This document shows, piece after piece, positions 8,919 through 18,170 of a stretch of 64,000 nt of DNA. How positions within the stretch are numbered: position 1 is the first letter of the stretch; each line of letters starts with the position of its first letter. The stretch comes from Achromobacter pestifer (GTDB lineage: Bacteria; Pseudomonadota; Gammaproteobacteria; Burkholderiales; Burkholderiaceae_B). The DNA lies in NCBI RefSeq assembly GCF_013267355.1, contig NZ_CP053985.1, positions 930,001 to 994,000 of the forward strand, written 5' to 3'. Under the pieces are notes generated by a model. The model was not told where the DNA came from. It worked only from the letters and a program-made list of their open reading frames with translations, and did not search any database. The translations under genes were made by a program, and so were the position numbers.

Positions 8919-10136
8919 TTACTTCTTGACCAACGGGCAGCTCGAATCCGCCAGGGGCTGGAAGGCCTCGGCGGCCGGGATGGTGGCCACCAGCTTGGAA
9001 TAGTCCCAGCCGCCCTTGGACTCGGCCGGCTTTTTCACTTCATACAGGTACATGTCGTGGATCACGCGGCCATCGGGACGGATGGAAGCGTTGCGCATGA
9101 TCGGATCCTCGATGGGCAGCGCGCGCATCTTGTCGGCCACCACCTTGCCGTCGGTGCTGCCGGAAGCCGCGACCGAACGCAGGTAGTGCCGCACGCTGGA
9201 GTACACGCCGGCCTGCGTCATGGTGGGCTTCAGGCCGCGGAAGGCCTTCTCGAAGCGCCCGGACCATTGGCGCGTGGCGTCGTCGTAGTCCCAGTAGAAG
9301 CCGTCCACGTAGGACAGGCCCTGGGCGCTTTCCAGGCCGAGCGCACGCAGGTCCGACAGGAAGATCAGCAGCGACACCAGGCGCTGGCCGCCGGCCACGA
9401 TGCCGAATTCGCGCGCCTGCTTGACCGCGTTGACCGTGTCCTGGCCGCCGTTGGCCAGGGCCACGACCTGGGCCTTGGAGGCCTGCGCCTGCAGCAGATA
9501 GGACGCGAAGTCCGGCGCGTTCAGGGGGTGGCGCACGCTGCCGGCCACGGTGCCGCCCAGCGCCTGCACGGCCTTGGCCGTGTCGGCTTCCAGCGAGTGG
9601 CCGAAGGCGTAGTCCACGGTGATGAAATACCAGGACTTGCCGCCCGCCCGCACGGTGGCCTTGGCGCCGCCCGCGGACTGCGAATAGGTGTCGAACATCC
9701 AGTGGAAACCCACCGGCGAGCATTCTTTGTTGGTCAGCGCCGTGGTGGCGGGACCCGAAAACATCACCACCTTGTTCTTTTCGCGCGCAATGCCTTGCAC
9801 CGCCAGCGCCACCGCGGAGTTGGTCAGGTCGGCGATGGCGGTGACGCCGTCGCGGTCGAACCATTCGCGCGCCTTGGCCGCGCCCACGTCGGCCTTGTTC
9901 TGGTTGTCCGCGGACACCAGCTCGATCTTCATGCCCTTGCATTCCGCGGCCAGGCAGTCGTCGATCGCCAATTGCGCCGCCGCCACCGAACCCGGTCCCC
10001 CCATGCCGGCATAGGTGCCAGACATGTCCGTCAGAATGCCGATCTTCACTGGCGGCTTATCCGCCGCCTGCGCCTGGCCAACCAGAGCGGCGCCCAGACA
10101 CAAGCCTACGGCCAGCCCGCGTGCGTGCAATTTCAT
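8919..10136 (-). CDS. ABC transporter substrate-binding protein, branched-chain amino acid type
   Basis: A 405-residue periplasmic type I binding protein (LivK-like). An N-terminal signal peptide ends near QAQA-ADKPP at residue 24. The mature part opens with VKIGILTDMSGTYAGMGGPGS, the usual family start (landmark: VKIGILTDMSGTYAG). No permease or ATPase gene accompanies it, so it is an orphan receptor that must share a membrane complex. It ends 93 bases before mmsA and is divergent from a LysR gene, with half-site repeats at 10280-10308 in the shared control region. Ligand is unknown; the neighbouring mmsA makes a branched-chain acid or related compound a reasonable guess. Confidence 0.88.
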   Translation of the reverse strand: MKLHARGLAVGLCLGAALVGQAQAADKPPVKIGILTDMSGTYAGMGGPGSVAAAQLAIDDCLAAECKGMKIELVSADNQNKADVGAAKAREWFDRDGVTAIADLTNSAVALAVQGIAREKNKVVMFSGPATTALTNKECSPVGFHWMFDTYSQSAGGAKATVRAGGKSWYFITVDYAFGHSLEADTAKAVQALGGTVAGSVRHPLNAPDFASYLLQAQASKAQVVALANGGQDTVNAVKQAREFGIVAGGQRLVSLLIFLSDLRALGLESAQGLSYVDGFYWDYDDATRQWSGRFEKAFRGLKPTMTQAGVYSSVRHYLRSVAASGSTDGKVVADKMRALPIEDPIMRNASIRPDGRVIHDMYLYEVKKPAESKGGWDYSKLVATIPAAEAFQPLADSSCPLVKK

Positions 10137-10279
10137 GGATTTGTCTCCTGAGTTTTATGCGTTATGGCGCCGTCTACGCGGCCTGCGGTCCCAGGGCTTA
10201 GGCCCCGAAGAGCCTGGCTACAGGCCCCAAGTCCGCCGATCCAGTGTAGATGTGTGAAAATCAACAAGCAACACTAGAA

Positions 10280-10308
10280 ATGCACATTCCTTGTGCATTC
10301 ATGCACAA
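10280..10308. promoter_or_regulatory. Three ATGCACA-type half sites, candidate LysR operator
   Basis: ATGCACA appears at 10280, then a perfect inverted repeat TTGTGCAT-TC-ATGCACAA covers 10291-10308. The array lies in the divergent region between the binding-protein gene and the LysR gene, 52 bases before the latter's GTG start. This layout is typical of LysR autoregulation and control of a divergent target. Confidence 0.55.
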
Positions 10309-10359
10309 GCAGAATTTGGCCGGCGGCGCGGCGCGCAGCCGGGCCTGGAGAACCGGAAA

Positions 10360-11280
10360 GTGCTTGATTGGGACAGCCTGAGATATTTCCTGGAAGTGGC
10401 CCGCACCCAGCGGGTGAGCGCCGCGGCGCGCAAGCTCGGGGTCGAGCACACGACGGTGTCGCGGCGCATCCGCGCGCTGGAAGCCGAGCTTGACACCCTG
10501 CTGTTCGAGAAGTCGCGCGGCGCGGGCTTCGTGCTGACCGAAGACGGCCAACGCCTGTTCGTCCATGCCGAACAGATGGAGAGCACCGTGCACTCCGCCC
10601 GCGAAAACCTGTCGGGCATCGGCCAGGCGCTATCGGGCCATTTGCGCATCGGCGCCACCGAGGGCTTCGGCAGCTATGTGCTGACGCCGTTGGCGGCGGA
10701 CTTCCAGCGGCGCTATCCGCACATCACGCTGGACATCCTGCCGGTGCCCCGCTTTGTCAGCCTGTCCAAGCGCGAAGCCGACCTGGCCATCACCATCGAG
10801 CGCCCCCAGCGCGGCCCGTATGTGTGCAGCAAGCTGTGCGACTACACGTTGCGCCTGTACGGCACCCCCGGCTATCTGGCCAGCCATCCGCCGATCCGGG
10901 AGCGCGCGGACCTGGCCGACCACACCTTCATCGGCTACGTCGACGAGCTGCTGTTCAGCGAGCGGCTGCGCTATCTGGAAGACCTGCTGCCTGCCAGCAA
11001 GGTGGTGTTGCGCAGCACCAGCGTGGTGGCGCAGTACCACGCCGCGCTGCAGGGCCAGTCGCTGGCGATCCTGCCCTGCTTCATCGCCGCGCAGGATCCG
11101 CGGCTCACGCCGGTGCTGGCGGATGAGGTCGAGATCACGCGCTCGTTCTGGATGTACTGCCACGAAGACCTGCGCAAGCTCAAGCGCGTAACGGTCTTGT
11201 GGGAATTCATCCGCAAGTCGGTGCTGCGGAACGCCGACCTGCTGGCCGGCAAGGGCGGCACGATGAAGTATCTGCCCTGA
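10360..11280 (+). CDS. LysR-family transcriptional regulator
   Basis: A 306-residue regulator with an N-terminal winged helix-turn-helix (WDSLRYFLEVARTQRVSAAARKLG, landmark: LRYFLEVARTQRVSAAARKL; then EHTTVSRRIRALE) and a LysR substrate-binding domain. The start is taken as the GTG at 10360 because GGAG precedes it by 9 bases and the helix-turn-helix begins immediately after; a TTG at 10291 would add 23 residues without family similarity. It probably regulates the divergent binding-protein gene and mmsA. It resembles the regulators often found beside amino-acid-type transporters, but the effector cannot be named. Confidence 0.9.
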   Translation: MLDWDSLRYFLEVARTQRVSAAARKLGVEHTTVSRRIRALEAELDTLLFEKSRGAGFVLTEDGQRLFVHAEQMESTVHSARENLSGIGQALSGHLRIGATEGFGSYVLTPLAADFQRRYPHITLDILPVPRFVSLSKREADLAITIERPQRGPYVCSKLCDYTLRLYGTPGYLASHPPIRERADLADHTFIGYVDELLFSERLRYLEDLLPASKVVLRSTSVVAQYHAALQGQSLAILPCFIAAQDPRLTPVLADEVEITRSFWMYCHEDLRKLKRVTVLWEFIRKSVLRNADLLAGKGGTMKYLP

Positions 11281-11286
11281 AAACGC

Positions 11287-11311
11287 CGCGGCCCGCTCTG
11301 GGCGGGCCGCG
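11287..11311. terminator. GC-rich stem-loop between convergent LysR and lptF genes
   Basis: Perfect 10-base arms CGCGGCCCGC and GCGGGCCGCG enclose the loop TCTGG. It lies between two convergent stop codons. No T tract, so it is a weaker terminator candidate for both directions. Confidence 0.6.
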
Positions 11312-11331
11312 TGGTGTTCGGTCTGCTGGCG

Positions 11332-12435
11332 TCAGGCGCTGTTCTTGGGCGCCTTCACGCGCAAACGCCGCATCAGCAGGAAGACCGTCAGCGCCGCCAC
11401 CGCGGCGTGGATCGCCCATACGCCCAAGCCGAAGCTGAGCTTGCCGTTGGAGATCCAGGCGCGCGACAGGTTGATCAGGTTCATGTACAGCAGGCCCACC
11501 AGGCCGGCGATGAGCAAGTCGCCCGAACGGCCCAGACGCGGGTTGACCGCGCCCAGGGGAATGGCCAGCAGCGCCAGGTTCAGCGCGGCCAGCGGCAGCG
11601 AGATGCGCCACATCACTTGCGACCAGCTGTTGTTGGTGTTGTCGGCGATCAGCTGCGACGTGGTGCGCGCCTTGGAGGAACGCTCGGCGTTGGCGCGCGC
11701 TTCGGCCACGGGATCGCTGCCCGACTTGCTTTCCAGGCGCAGGCCGTACTTGTCGAAATGCACCAGGCGGATCTCCGGCGTGCCGGGCTTCAGGTCATAG
11801 CGATGGCCTTCGCCCAGCACCAGGAAGCGGTCGCCGTTGGGCAAGGTTTCGCTGTGCGCCTTGCTGGCGGTCAGCACGCTGAGCCATTCGGGGCCGATTT
11901 CGCGTGCGAACACGTTGCCCAGTTCGTCGCTGGGTTCCAGGGGATCCTCGGCGAAGAACACGCGATTGCCGCCGGACGATTCCGCGAACTGGCCGGCCGT
12001 GACCTTGGACAGGTCGGACCGCTGCTCGAAGCGTTCGTGGTATTCGCCGATCTGACGGTACGCCCAGGGCGCCGCCACCAGCGTCAACCCCGCCACCGCC
12101 AGCGCCACGGGGACGGCGACGCGCAGCACCGGCCTGAGCCAATCGGCCAGCGACAGGCCGCTGGCGAACCACACCACCATTTCGGATTCGCGGTAGTTGC
12201 GCGTGACAGTGGTGAGGACCGCGATGAAGACGGAGACCGCGAGGATGGTCGGCAATGCAGTGATGGTCGACAGCGCGGCCAGCACCACCACGACGTCCGC
12301 CCCGATGTTGCCGCCTGCGGCTTCACCGAGCAGGCGCACGAGCAACACGCTGAGCCATACGATGAGCAACGTGGAAAAGACAACGCCAGCGTGACTGGTG
12401 ATCTCGCTGACGACAGAGCGTTTGAATAGAGACAT
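11332..12435 (-). CDS. lptF: LPS export permease LptF
   Basis: A 367-residue inner-membrane subunit of the LptB2FG lipopolysaccharide exporter. Three N-terminal membrane segments, a periplasmic jellyroll-type domain (about residues 120-265) and three C-terminal segments give the expected architecture. The coupling-helix region [17 protein letters not shown] is well conserved. It is divergent from pepA, as in enteric bacteria, with only 57 bases between the two starts. LptG is normally encoded directly downstream, but here the next gene is a convergent LysR regulator, so lptG must be elsewhere. Confidence 0.92.
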   Translation of the reverse strand: MSLFKRSVVSEITSHAGVVFSTLLIVWLSVLLVRLLGEAAGGNIGADVVVVLAALSTITALPTILAVSVFIAVLTTVTRNYRESEMVVWFASGLSLADWLRPVLRVAVPVALAVAGLTLVAAPWAYRQIGEYHERFEQRSDLSKVTAGQFAESSGGNRVFFAEDPLEPSDELGNVFAREIGPEWLSVLTASKAHSETLPNGDRFLVLGEGHRYDLKPGTPEIRLVHFDKYGLRLESKSGSDPVAEARANAERSSKARTTSQLIADNTNNSWSQVMWRISLPLAALNLALLAIPLGAVNPRLGRSGDLLIAGLVGLLYMNLINLSRAWISNGKLSFGLGVWAIHAAVAALTVFLLMRRLRVKAPKNSA

Positions 12436-12492
12436 GGGAGAATATGCGGGATAATCGACCGCATTCTACACAGACGTACACGGGAAACCCTC

Positions 12493-14001
12493 ATGGAATT
12501 TAGCACACAGACCACTGCTTCCCTGCACCAAGTCAAGACCGCGGCCCTGGCCGTCGGGGTCTACGCGGAAGGCGTGTTGAGCCCCGCCGCCGATCTCATC
12601 GACCGCGCTTCCAATGGCGCGGTGCGTTCGGTGGTCAAGGCCGAGTTCCGCGGCCGCGCCGGTTCCACGCTGACCCTGCGCAATCTGCCCGGCGTGTCCG
12701 CGCAGCGCGTGGTGCTGGTCGGCCTGGGCAAGCAGGAAGAATATTCGGCCCGCGCCCACGCCTCGGCCGAGCAGGCCTTCGCCGCGGCCTGCGTGGCGGC
12801 CCAGCTGGCCGAAGGCGTGTCCACGCTGGTCGCCAACCCGATCACGGACGTGGCCGTCCTCGCGCGCGCCCGCAGCGCCGCCATCGCGGCCGGCAACGCC
12901 ACCTATCATTACGACGCCAGCTTCGGCAAGCCCGACCGCGACGCCCGTCCCAAGCTCAAGAAGATCGTGCAGGTCGTCGAGCGCGCCGACGCGGCCCAGG
13001 CCCAGAAGGGCCTGCGCGAAGGCGGCGCCATTGCCAACGGCATGGACCTGACCCGCACGCTGGGCAACCTGCCCGGCAATATCTGCACGCCCACCTACCT
13101 GGGCGAAACGGCCAAGCGCCTGGCCCGCGAGTTCAAGTCGCTGAAGGTCGAAGTGCTGGACCGCAAGCAGGTCGAAGCGCTGGGCATGGGTTCGTTCCTG
13201 TCGGTCGCGCGCGGCTCCGAGGAAGCGCTGCGCTTCATCGTCCTGCGCCACGCCGGCAACAAGGCGGCCAAGAAAGCCGCCAAGGGCGCGCAAGGCCCCA
13301 TCGTGCTGGTCGGCAAGGGCATCACCTTCGATGCTGGCGGCATTTCGCTCAAGCCCGCCGCCACCATGGACGAAATGAAATACGACATGTGCGGCGCCGC
13401 CAGCGTGCTGGGTTCGTTCCGCGCCCTGGCCGAACTGGAGCTGCCGCTGGACGTGGTGGGTCTGATCCCCGCTTGCGAAAACCTGCCCAGCGGCAAGGCC
13501 AACAAGCCCGGCGACGTGGTCACCAGCATGGCCGGCCTGACCATCGAAATCCTGAACACCGACGCCGAAGGCCGCCTGGTGCTGTGCGACGCGCTGACCT
13601 ACGCGGAACGCTTCAAGCCGTCCGCCGTCATCGACATCGCCACCCTGACCGGCGCCTGCGTGGTGGCCCTGGGCAACGTCAACAGCGGCCTGTTCTCCAA
13701 GGACGACGCCCTGGCCGACGCGCTGGCCGCGGCCGGCCGCCAGTCGCTGGACACGGCATGGCGCATGCCGATGGACGACGCCTACCAGGAACAGCTCAAG
13801 TCCAACTTCGCCGACCTGGCCAACATCGGCGGTCCTCCGGCGGGCGCGGTCACGGCGGCCTGCTTCCTGTCGCGCTTCGCCACCTCGTACCGCTGGGCCC
13901 ACCTGGACATCGCCGGCACCGCCTGGCGCGGCGGCAAGGACAAGGGCGCCACTGGCCGCCCCGTGCCGCTGCTGATGCAGTACCTGCTGGACCAGGCTTG
14001 A
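12493..14001 (+). CDS. pepA: Cytosol aminopeptidase (leucyl aminopeptidase)
   Basis: A 502-residue M17 family metalloaminopeptidase that trims N-terminal residues from peptides in the cytoplasm. The N-terminal macro-like domain occupies about residues 1-165. The catalytic domain carries [16 protein letters not shown] near residue 276, DMCGAAS, and the signature NTDAEGRL near residue 355 with its metal-binding Asp and Glu. All expected metal ligands appear present. It leads a pepA-holC arrangement conserved in many proteobacteria. Start chosen at 12493 behind GGGAAACCCTC. Confidence 0.97.
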   Translation: MEFSTQTTASLHQVKTAALAVGVYAEGVLSPAADLIDRASNGAVRSVVKAEFRGRAGSTLTLRNLPGVSAQRVVLVGLGKQEEYSARAHASAEQAFAAACVAAQLAEGVSTLVANPITDVAVLARARSAAIAAGNATYHYDASFGKPDRDARPKLKKIVQVVERADAAQAQKGLREGGAIANGMDLTRTLGNLPGNICTPTYLGETAKRLAREFKSLKVEVLDRKQVEALGMGSFLSVARGSEEALRFIVLRHAGNKAAKKAAKGAQGPIVLVGKGITFDAGGISLKPAATMDEMKYDMCGAASVLGSFRALAELELPLDVVGLIPACENLPSGKANKPGDVVTSMAGLTIEILNTDAEGRLVLCDALTYAERFKPSAVIDIATLTGACVVALGNVNSGLFSKDDALADALAAAGRQSLDTAWRMPMDDAYQEQLKSNFADLANIGGPPAGAVTAACFLSRFATSYRWAHLDIAGTAWRGGKDKGATGRPVPLLMQYLLDQA

Positions 14002-14023
14002 AACGGCAGCAACGGAACCCCGC

Positions 14024-14488
14024 ATGACGCGCATCGACTTCGCCTTCGGCGCGCCCGACCGCTTGCGCACCGCCTGCCAGGTGGTGCGCAAGCGCTACCT
14101 GGCAGGGCAGCGGCTGGTGGTGTACTGTAGGGATGGCTCCCGCCTGGCTGCGTTCGACCGCATGCTCTGGGCATTCGACGACACGTCTTTCGTGCCGCAC
14201 GTGCTGGCCAACGATCCGCTGGCGGCCGACACCCCGGTGATCCTGACCACCGGCGATCCGCAACAGGCGGCCGCCGCGGCGGGCCAGGGCGGACAGCCCC
14301 AGCCGTCCTGGCTGCTGAACCTGGATGTCGACTGCCCTCCTGGTTTCGAAGCGTTCGAGCGCCTGCTTGAAATCGTCTCCGACGACCCCGAGGACAAGCA
14401 GGCCGCCCGCCAGCGCTGGCGGACCTACCTGGCCGCGGGCCACACGCCGCAAAGCCACGACCTCAGCCGCCAGCAGCCTGACGGCTGA
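14024..14488 (+). CDS. holC: DNA polymerase III chi subunit
   Basis: A 154-residue HolC protein, the clamp-loader-associated subunit that binds single-strand binding protein. Family features are ACQVVRKRYLAGQRLVVYC near the N-terminus, LDRMLW-like FDRMLWAFDDTSFVPH, and VDCPPGFEAFERLLEIVSDD in the C-terminal half (landmark: FERLLEIVSDD). It starts 22 bases after pepA with GGAA upstream, as in other proteobacteria. valS, which often follows, is absent here and is replaced by a small unknown protein. Confidence 0.92.
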   Translation: MTRIDFAFGAPDRLRTACQVVRKRYLAGQRLVVYCRDGSRLAAFDRMLWAFDDTSFVPHVLANDPLAADTPVILTTGDPQQAAAAAGQGGQPQPSWLLNLDVDCPPGFEAFERLLEIVSDDPEDKQAARQRWRTYLAAGHTPQSHDLSRQQPDG

Positions 14489-14534
14489 CCGCGCCGACCG
14501 TACCGGCGCGCCATCTCGACATCCGGGAGCCACC

Positions 14535-14933
14535 ATGCCCTCTCGCCACGCCGACCCCGGCATTCCTACCCTGACCCAGCGGGCCGAACCCTCGCTCTAC
14601 CAGCCATCGGCCCCGCACGACGCTGACGCGCCCGTGTTGACCGAACTGGCCGACGACGGCGCGCAAGCCCAAGACACCGACGCCTTTCCGCTCCTGACGG
14701 AAGTGGCGGACGGCGTCGATGCGTCCCCTGATATCATTCAGCCCGTAGCGGCCATCCCGGCGGCTCCCCCCGCAACGCCGGACGCGACGGTCCTGAGCGC
14801 GCGCCTGCAAGCCGAGGTCGAGCAACTGATGCGCGAGGCCCTGGCCGAAGCCATCGAGCAGATCCAGGCCCGCATGGACGCGGAATTGCCGCGCATCGTG
14901 GCCCGGGTGCTGCTGGACGTCAGGCCGGGTTGA
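14535..14933 (+). CDS. Small acidic protein with repeated LTE motifs (DUF2486-like)
   Basis: A 132-residue acidic, Ala/Pro/Asp-rich protein. The N-terminal half contains three similar short segments: IPTLTQRAE, APVLTELADD and FPLLTEVADG. The C-terminal 50 residues form a likely amphipathic helix (VEQLMREALAEAIEQIQARM, then LPRIVARVLLDV). The layout resembles the DUF2486 proteins found next to holC in related Betaproteobacteria, but I recall this rather than having checked it. The start at 14535 follows GGGAG. No signal peptide or membrane segment. Function unknown; its position after holC suggests co-transcription. Confidence 0.65.
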   Translation: MPSRHADPGIPTLTQRAEPSLYQPSAPHDADAPVLTELADDGAQAQDTDAFPLLTEVADGVDASPDIIQPVAAIPAAPPATPDATVLSARLQAEVEQLMREALAEAIEQIQARMDAELPRIVARVLLDVRPG

Positions 14934-15063
14934 CCCGCCTGGAACCTATTCCCCGCCTCTGGTCTAATCCTAGTCAGAAGTGGATTCTTCAGGGAACTGT
15001 AAGGTATCCTTCCCGTCTAAGCCTTCTAGGCAACCATTACTCTGCCGCACACAGGAGTTCTCC

Positions 15064-15774
15064 ATGAACGAATATCGTCCGTCCCCTTTTAACCGTTCCG
15101 GCGCCGTGGCCGGCGCGCCGGGCGAGGTCGCGCGCAACCAGGTTCTGCGCAACACCTATTGGCTCCTGGCGCTCTCGCTGATCCCGACCGTGCTGGGCGC
15201 GGCCGTGGGCATGTACACCGGCATCAACCGCGTCATGGGCGCAAGCCCCGGCCTGTCCGCCATCGTGTTCCTGGTGGGCGCGTTCGGCCTGATGTTCGCG
15301 ATCGAAAAGAACAAGAACAGCTCGCTGGGCGTGGTCCTGCTGCTGGCCTTCACGTTCTTCATGGGCGTGATGCTGTCGCGCCTGCTGGGCTTCGTCATGG
15401 GCATGAGCAACGGCTCGCAGCTGGTCATGACGGCCTTCGGCGGCACCGCGATCGTGTTTGGCACGATGGCCACGTTGGCCACCACCATCAAGCGCGACCT
15501 GTCGGGATTGCAGAAATTCCTGTTCATCGGCGCGGTGGTGATCCTGGTGGCGGCCCTGGCCAACATCTTCCTGCAGCTGCCGGCGCTGATGCTGACGATC
15601 TCGGTCCTGGCCATCGTCATCTTCTCGGCCTTCATGCTGGTCGACCTGCAGCGCGTGGTCAACGGCGGCGAAACCAACTACGTGTCCGCCACGCTGGCCA
15701 TCTACCTGGACGTCTACAACGTCTTCTCGAACCTGCTGATGCTGCTGGGCATCTTCGGCGGCAACCGCGAATAA
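15064..15774 (+). CDS. Bax inhibitor-1/YccA family membrane protein
   Basis: A 236-residue polytopic membrane protein with seven hydrophobic segments after a 30-residue soluble N-terminus. LRNTYWLLALSLIPTVLGA, then GGTAIVFGTMATLAT, and the C-terminal GGETNYVSATLAIYLDVYNVFSNLLMLLG (landmark: SATLAIYLDVYNVF) are typical of YccA/YbhL-type Bax inhibitor-1 proteins. Bacterial members have been linked to calcium leak and to modulation of FtsH; the role here is not shown. Its ATG follows AGGAG. It is probably monocistronic, with a very strong terminator after it. Confidence 0.93.
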   Translation: MNEYRPSPFNRSGAVAGAPGEVARNQVLRNTYWLLALSLIPTVLGAAVGMYTGINRVMGASPGLSAIVFLVGAFGLMFAIEKNKNSSLGVVLLLAFTFFMGVMLSRLLGFVMGMSNGSQLVMTAFGGTAIVFGTMATLATTIKRDLSGLQKFLFIGAVVILVAALANIFLQLPALMLTISVLAIVIFSAFMLVDLQRVVNGGETNYVSATLAIYLDVYNVFSNLLMLLGIFGGNRE

Positions 15775-15794
15775 TCGCGCAGCCAAACCGATGC

Positions 15795-15826
15795 AAAGGG
15801 CCTACATTCACGTGTAGGCCCTTTTT
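15795..15826 (+). terminator. Rho-independent terminator after the Bax inhibitor-1 gene
   Basis: A perfect 12-base stem, AAAGGGCCTACA and TGTAGGCCCTTT, with loop TTCACG, followed by further T residues. It begins 21 bases after the stop codon. Confidence 0.95.
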
Positions 15827-15868
15827 CTTTGTCCCGCCCGGGGCCGCCTTTCCCGCAGGAGCCTCGCC

Positions 15869-16786
15869 ATGCCCGACCGCCGCCGCTTCCTCCAGACCGC
15901 TGCCGCCGCCGCCATGGCCAGTCCCGCCTGGTCGGCTCGCGCCCTTAGCGTGGTGACGCCCATGCTGGCCCGCCGCATACCCGCATCCGGCGTGGCGCTG
16001 CCTGTCATCGGCCTGGGCACCGCCGACACCTTCAACGTGTCCCCCACGGACAAGGCCGCGATGGCGCCGCTGGCTCAGGTGCTGGACACGCTGCTGCAGA
16101 AGGGCGGCAAGCTGATCGACACGGCGCCCAGCTATGGACAGGCGGAAGCGGTGACCGGCGCGCTGCTGGCCCGCGACAGCGGCCTGCGCGCCAGGACTTT
16201 CCTGGCGACCAAGATCAGCACGCAAGGCCACGAATCCGCCATGCGCCAAGTGCGCCAATCGCAAAAGGCGCTGGGCAGCGACAAGCTCGACCTGGTCCAG
16301 GTGCACAACCTGATCGACACCGCCAACCAGCTGGCGCTGCTGCGCGAGCTGAAGCAGCAAGGCGTGATCCGCTACCTGGGCATCACGCACTACACCGACC
16401 ACGCCCACGACGAACTGACCGAGCTGGTCGAACGTGAAAAGCCGGATTTCCTGCAGGTCAACCTGTCCGTGGGCGACCGCAACGCGGAAAAGCGCCTGCT
16501 GCCCGCCTGCCAGGCCCACGGCGTCGCGGTGCTGATCAACCGCCCGTTCCAGGACGGCGCGCTGTTCCGCCGGGTCAAGGGCAAGGCGCTGCCCGAGCTG
16601 GCCGCCGAGATCGATTGCGGATCCTGGGCGCAGATCTTCCTGAAGTTCATCATCGGCCATCCGGCGGTCACCGCCGTCATCCCCGCCACCTCCAAGCCGG
16701 CCAACATGGCGGACAACGCGCAGGCCGGCTTCGGGCCGCAGCCGGATGCCGCCATGCGGGAACGCATCGCCGCGCTGCTGGCCTGA
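15869..16786 (+). CDS. Aldo/keto reductase with a Tat-type signal
   Basis: A 305-residue aldo/keto reductase. It opens with a twin-arginine-like leader (RRRFLQTAAAAAMA, cleavage likely near WSARA), which implies export in folded form. The barrel shows the catalytic set: Asp and Tyr in LIDTAPSYGQAE, Lys in FLATKIS and His in LVQVHNLID. The cofactor-binding end includes AVIPATSKPANMADN. Substrate is unknown. The next gene, a membrane transporter, starts 4 bases after its stop, so they are probably co-transcribed. A ribosome site, CAGGAGCC, precedes the ATG. Confidence 0.88.
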   Translation: MPDRRRFLQTAAAAAMASPAWSARALSVVTPMLARRIPASGVALPVIGLGTADTFNVSPTDKAAMAPLAQVLDTLLQKGGKLIDTAPSYGQAEAVTGALLARDSGLRARTFLATKISTQGHESAMRQVRQSQKALGSDKLDLVQVHNLIDTANQLALLRELKQQGVIRYLGITHYTDHAHDELTELVEREKPDFLQVNLSVGDRNAEKRLLPACQAHGVAVLINRPFQDGALFRRVKGKALPELAAEIDCGSWAQIFLKFIIGHPAVTAVIPATSKPANMADNAQAGFGPQPDAAMRERIAALLA

Positions 16787-16790
16787 CGCC

Positions 16791-18080
16791 ATGGCGTCCG
16801 CCTCCGGCAGCTTGCCAGGCCGCGCCGCGCAGGCGCTGGGCATCCCGCGGGAGGAACTGGCGCCGGCGGCCTGCGGCTTCGCGTTCTTCTTCTTTCTGTT
16901 CTGCGGCTATTTCATGCTGCGGCCGATACGCGAGACCATGGGTATCCAGGCGGGCGTCGACCAGCTGCAATGGCTCTTCACCGCGACCTTCGTCGCCATG
17001 CTGGCCGTGGTGCCGTTGTTCGGCTGGCTGTCGGCGCGCGTGCCGCGCGCCATGCTGGTGACCTGGGTCTACGCCGTCTTCGCCCTCAGCATGGCGGGCT
17101 TCGCCGCCCTGCTCCATCTGCGGCCCGACAGCGTCTGGGCGGCGCGCAGCTTCTACGTCTGGCTGTCGGTCTTCAACCTGTTCGTGGTCTCCATCGCCTG
17201 GAGCCTGATGGCCGACGTGTTCCGCATGGAGTCCGCCAAGCGCCTGTTCGCCCTGATTGCCGCGGGCGCAAGCGCCGGCGGACTGGCCGGCCCGCTCGCG
17301 GGCGGCTTGCTGGCCAGCGCGCTGGGGCCCGCCGGCCTGCTGCTGCTGTCGGCGCTGCTGTTGACCGCCACCCTGCCCCTCAAGCGCTGGCTGCTGCGCT
17401 GGCGCGCGGCCCACCGCGAAGACGCGGCCGCGGACGACATGCGCAGGCCGCTGGAAGGTTCGATCCTGGCGGGGCTCTCCCGCATCTTCCAGTCCCCCTA
17501 TTTGCTGGGGATTTCGCTGCTGGTGGTCCTGCTGGCCACGCTGAATACCTTTCTCTACATGGAGCAGGCGCGGCTGGTGGCGCATGCCTTTGCCGACACG
17601 GCCCAGCGCATCCGGGTCTTCAGCACGCTGGACTTCACGGTGCAGGCGCTGTCGCTGCTGTCGCAGATCTTCATCACCGGCCGCGTGGCCACCCGCCTGG
17701 GACTGCGCTTCCTGCTGACCGCCGTGCCACTGACGATGACGGCCGCCTTCCTGGCGCTGGCGGCCTTTCCCGTGTTCGGCGTGCTGGCCGCGGCCATGAT
17801 CGTGCGCCGGGTCGGCGAATACGCCCTGATCCGGCCGGGGCGCGAAATGCTGTTCACGGCGGTCTCGCCCGAGGACAAGTACAAGACCAAGAACGTCATC
17901 GACACCGTGGTCTACCGCGCGGGCGACGCGGCCAGCGGCTGGGTCAAGGCGGGCGTGGACATGCTGGGCTACGGCGCGGCCCTGATCGCCGTGCTGGGCG
18001 CGGTATGCGCGCTGGCCGCCGCCGCAGTGGGCAACGGCCTGGGCCGGACGGCGGACCGACGCAATGTCGATGAGCCTTAG
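16791..18080 (+). CDS. MFS-type transporter resembling ADP/ATP translocase (TlcA-like) proteins
   Basis: A 429-residue membrane protein with about 12 hydrophobic segments. The opening FFFFLFCGYFMLRPIRETMG and the segment SLMADVFRMESAKRLFALIAAGASAGGLAGP (landmark: ESAKRLFALIAAG) are like those of the nucleotide-transporter-related branch of the MFS. SPEDKYKTKNVIDTVVYRAGD is another branch hallmark. Free-living bacteria carry many such proteins with no proven substrate, so ATP/ADP exchange should not be assumed. The ATG at 16791 lies 4 bases after the aldo/keto reductase stop; upstream in-frame codons overlap that gene and are unlikely. Confidence 0.75.
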   Translation: MASASGSLPGRAAQALGIPREELAPAACGFAFFFFLFCGYFMLRPIRETMGIQAGVDQLQWLFTATFVAMLAVVPLFGWLSARVPRAMLVTWVYAVFALSMAGFAALLHLRPDSVWAARSFYVWLSVFNLFVVSIAWSLMADVFRMESAKRLFALIAAGASAGGLAGPLAGGLLASALGPAGLLLLSALLLTATLPLKRWLLRWRAAHREDAAADDMRRPLEGSILAGLSRIFQSPYLLGISLLVVLLATLNTFLYMEQARLVAHAFADTAQRIRVFSTLDFTVQALSLLSQIFITGRVATRLGLRFLLTAVPLTMTAAFLALAAFPVFGVLAAAMIVRRVGEYALIRPGREMLFTAVSPEDKYKTKNVIDTVVYRAGDAASGWVKAGVDMLGYGAALIAVLGAVCALAAAAVGNGLGRTADRRNVDEP

Positions 18081-18170
18081 GTTTTATTGAACATCCATCT
18101 CATTAAGACAAACATATTCCCTGGGCCGCGACCGCACAATGGCGCAGCTCTCAATGCCTGGGGAAACGTC

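Noticed and set aside
12466..14091. A 541-codon open frame antisense to pepA
   Set aside because: Shadow frame with repetitive Gln/Gly/Ala/Val composition.
16791..18080. Calling the MFS protein a true ATP/ADP exchanger
   Set aside because: Only branch-level resemblance is visible and such exchangers are typical of intracellular parasites, so the name would overstate the evidence.
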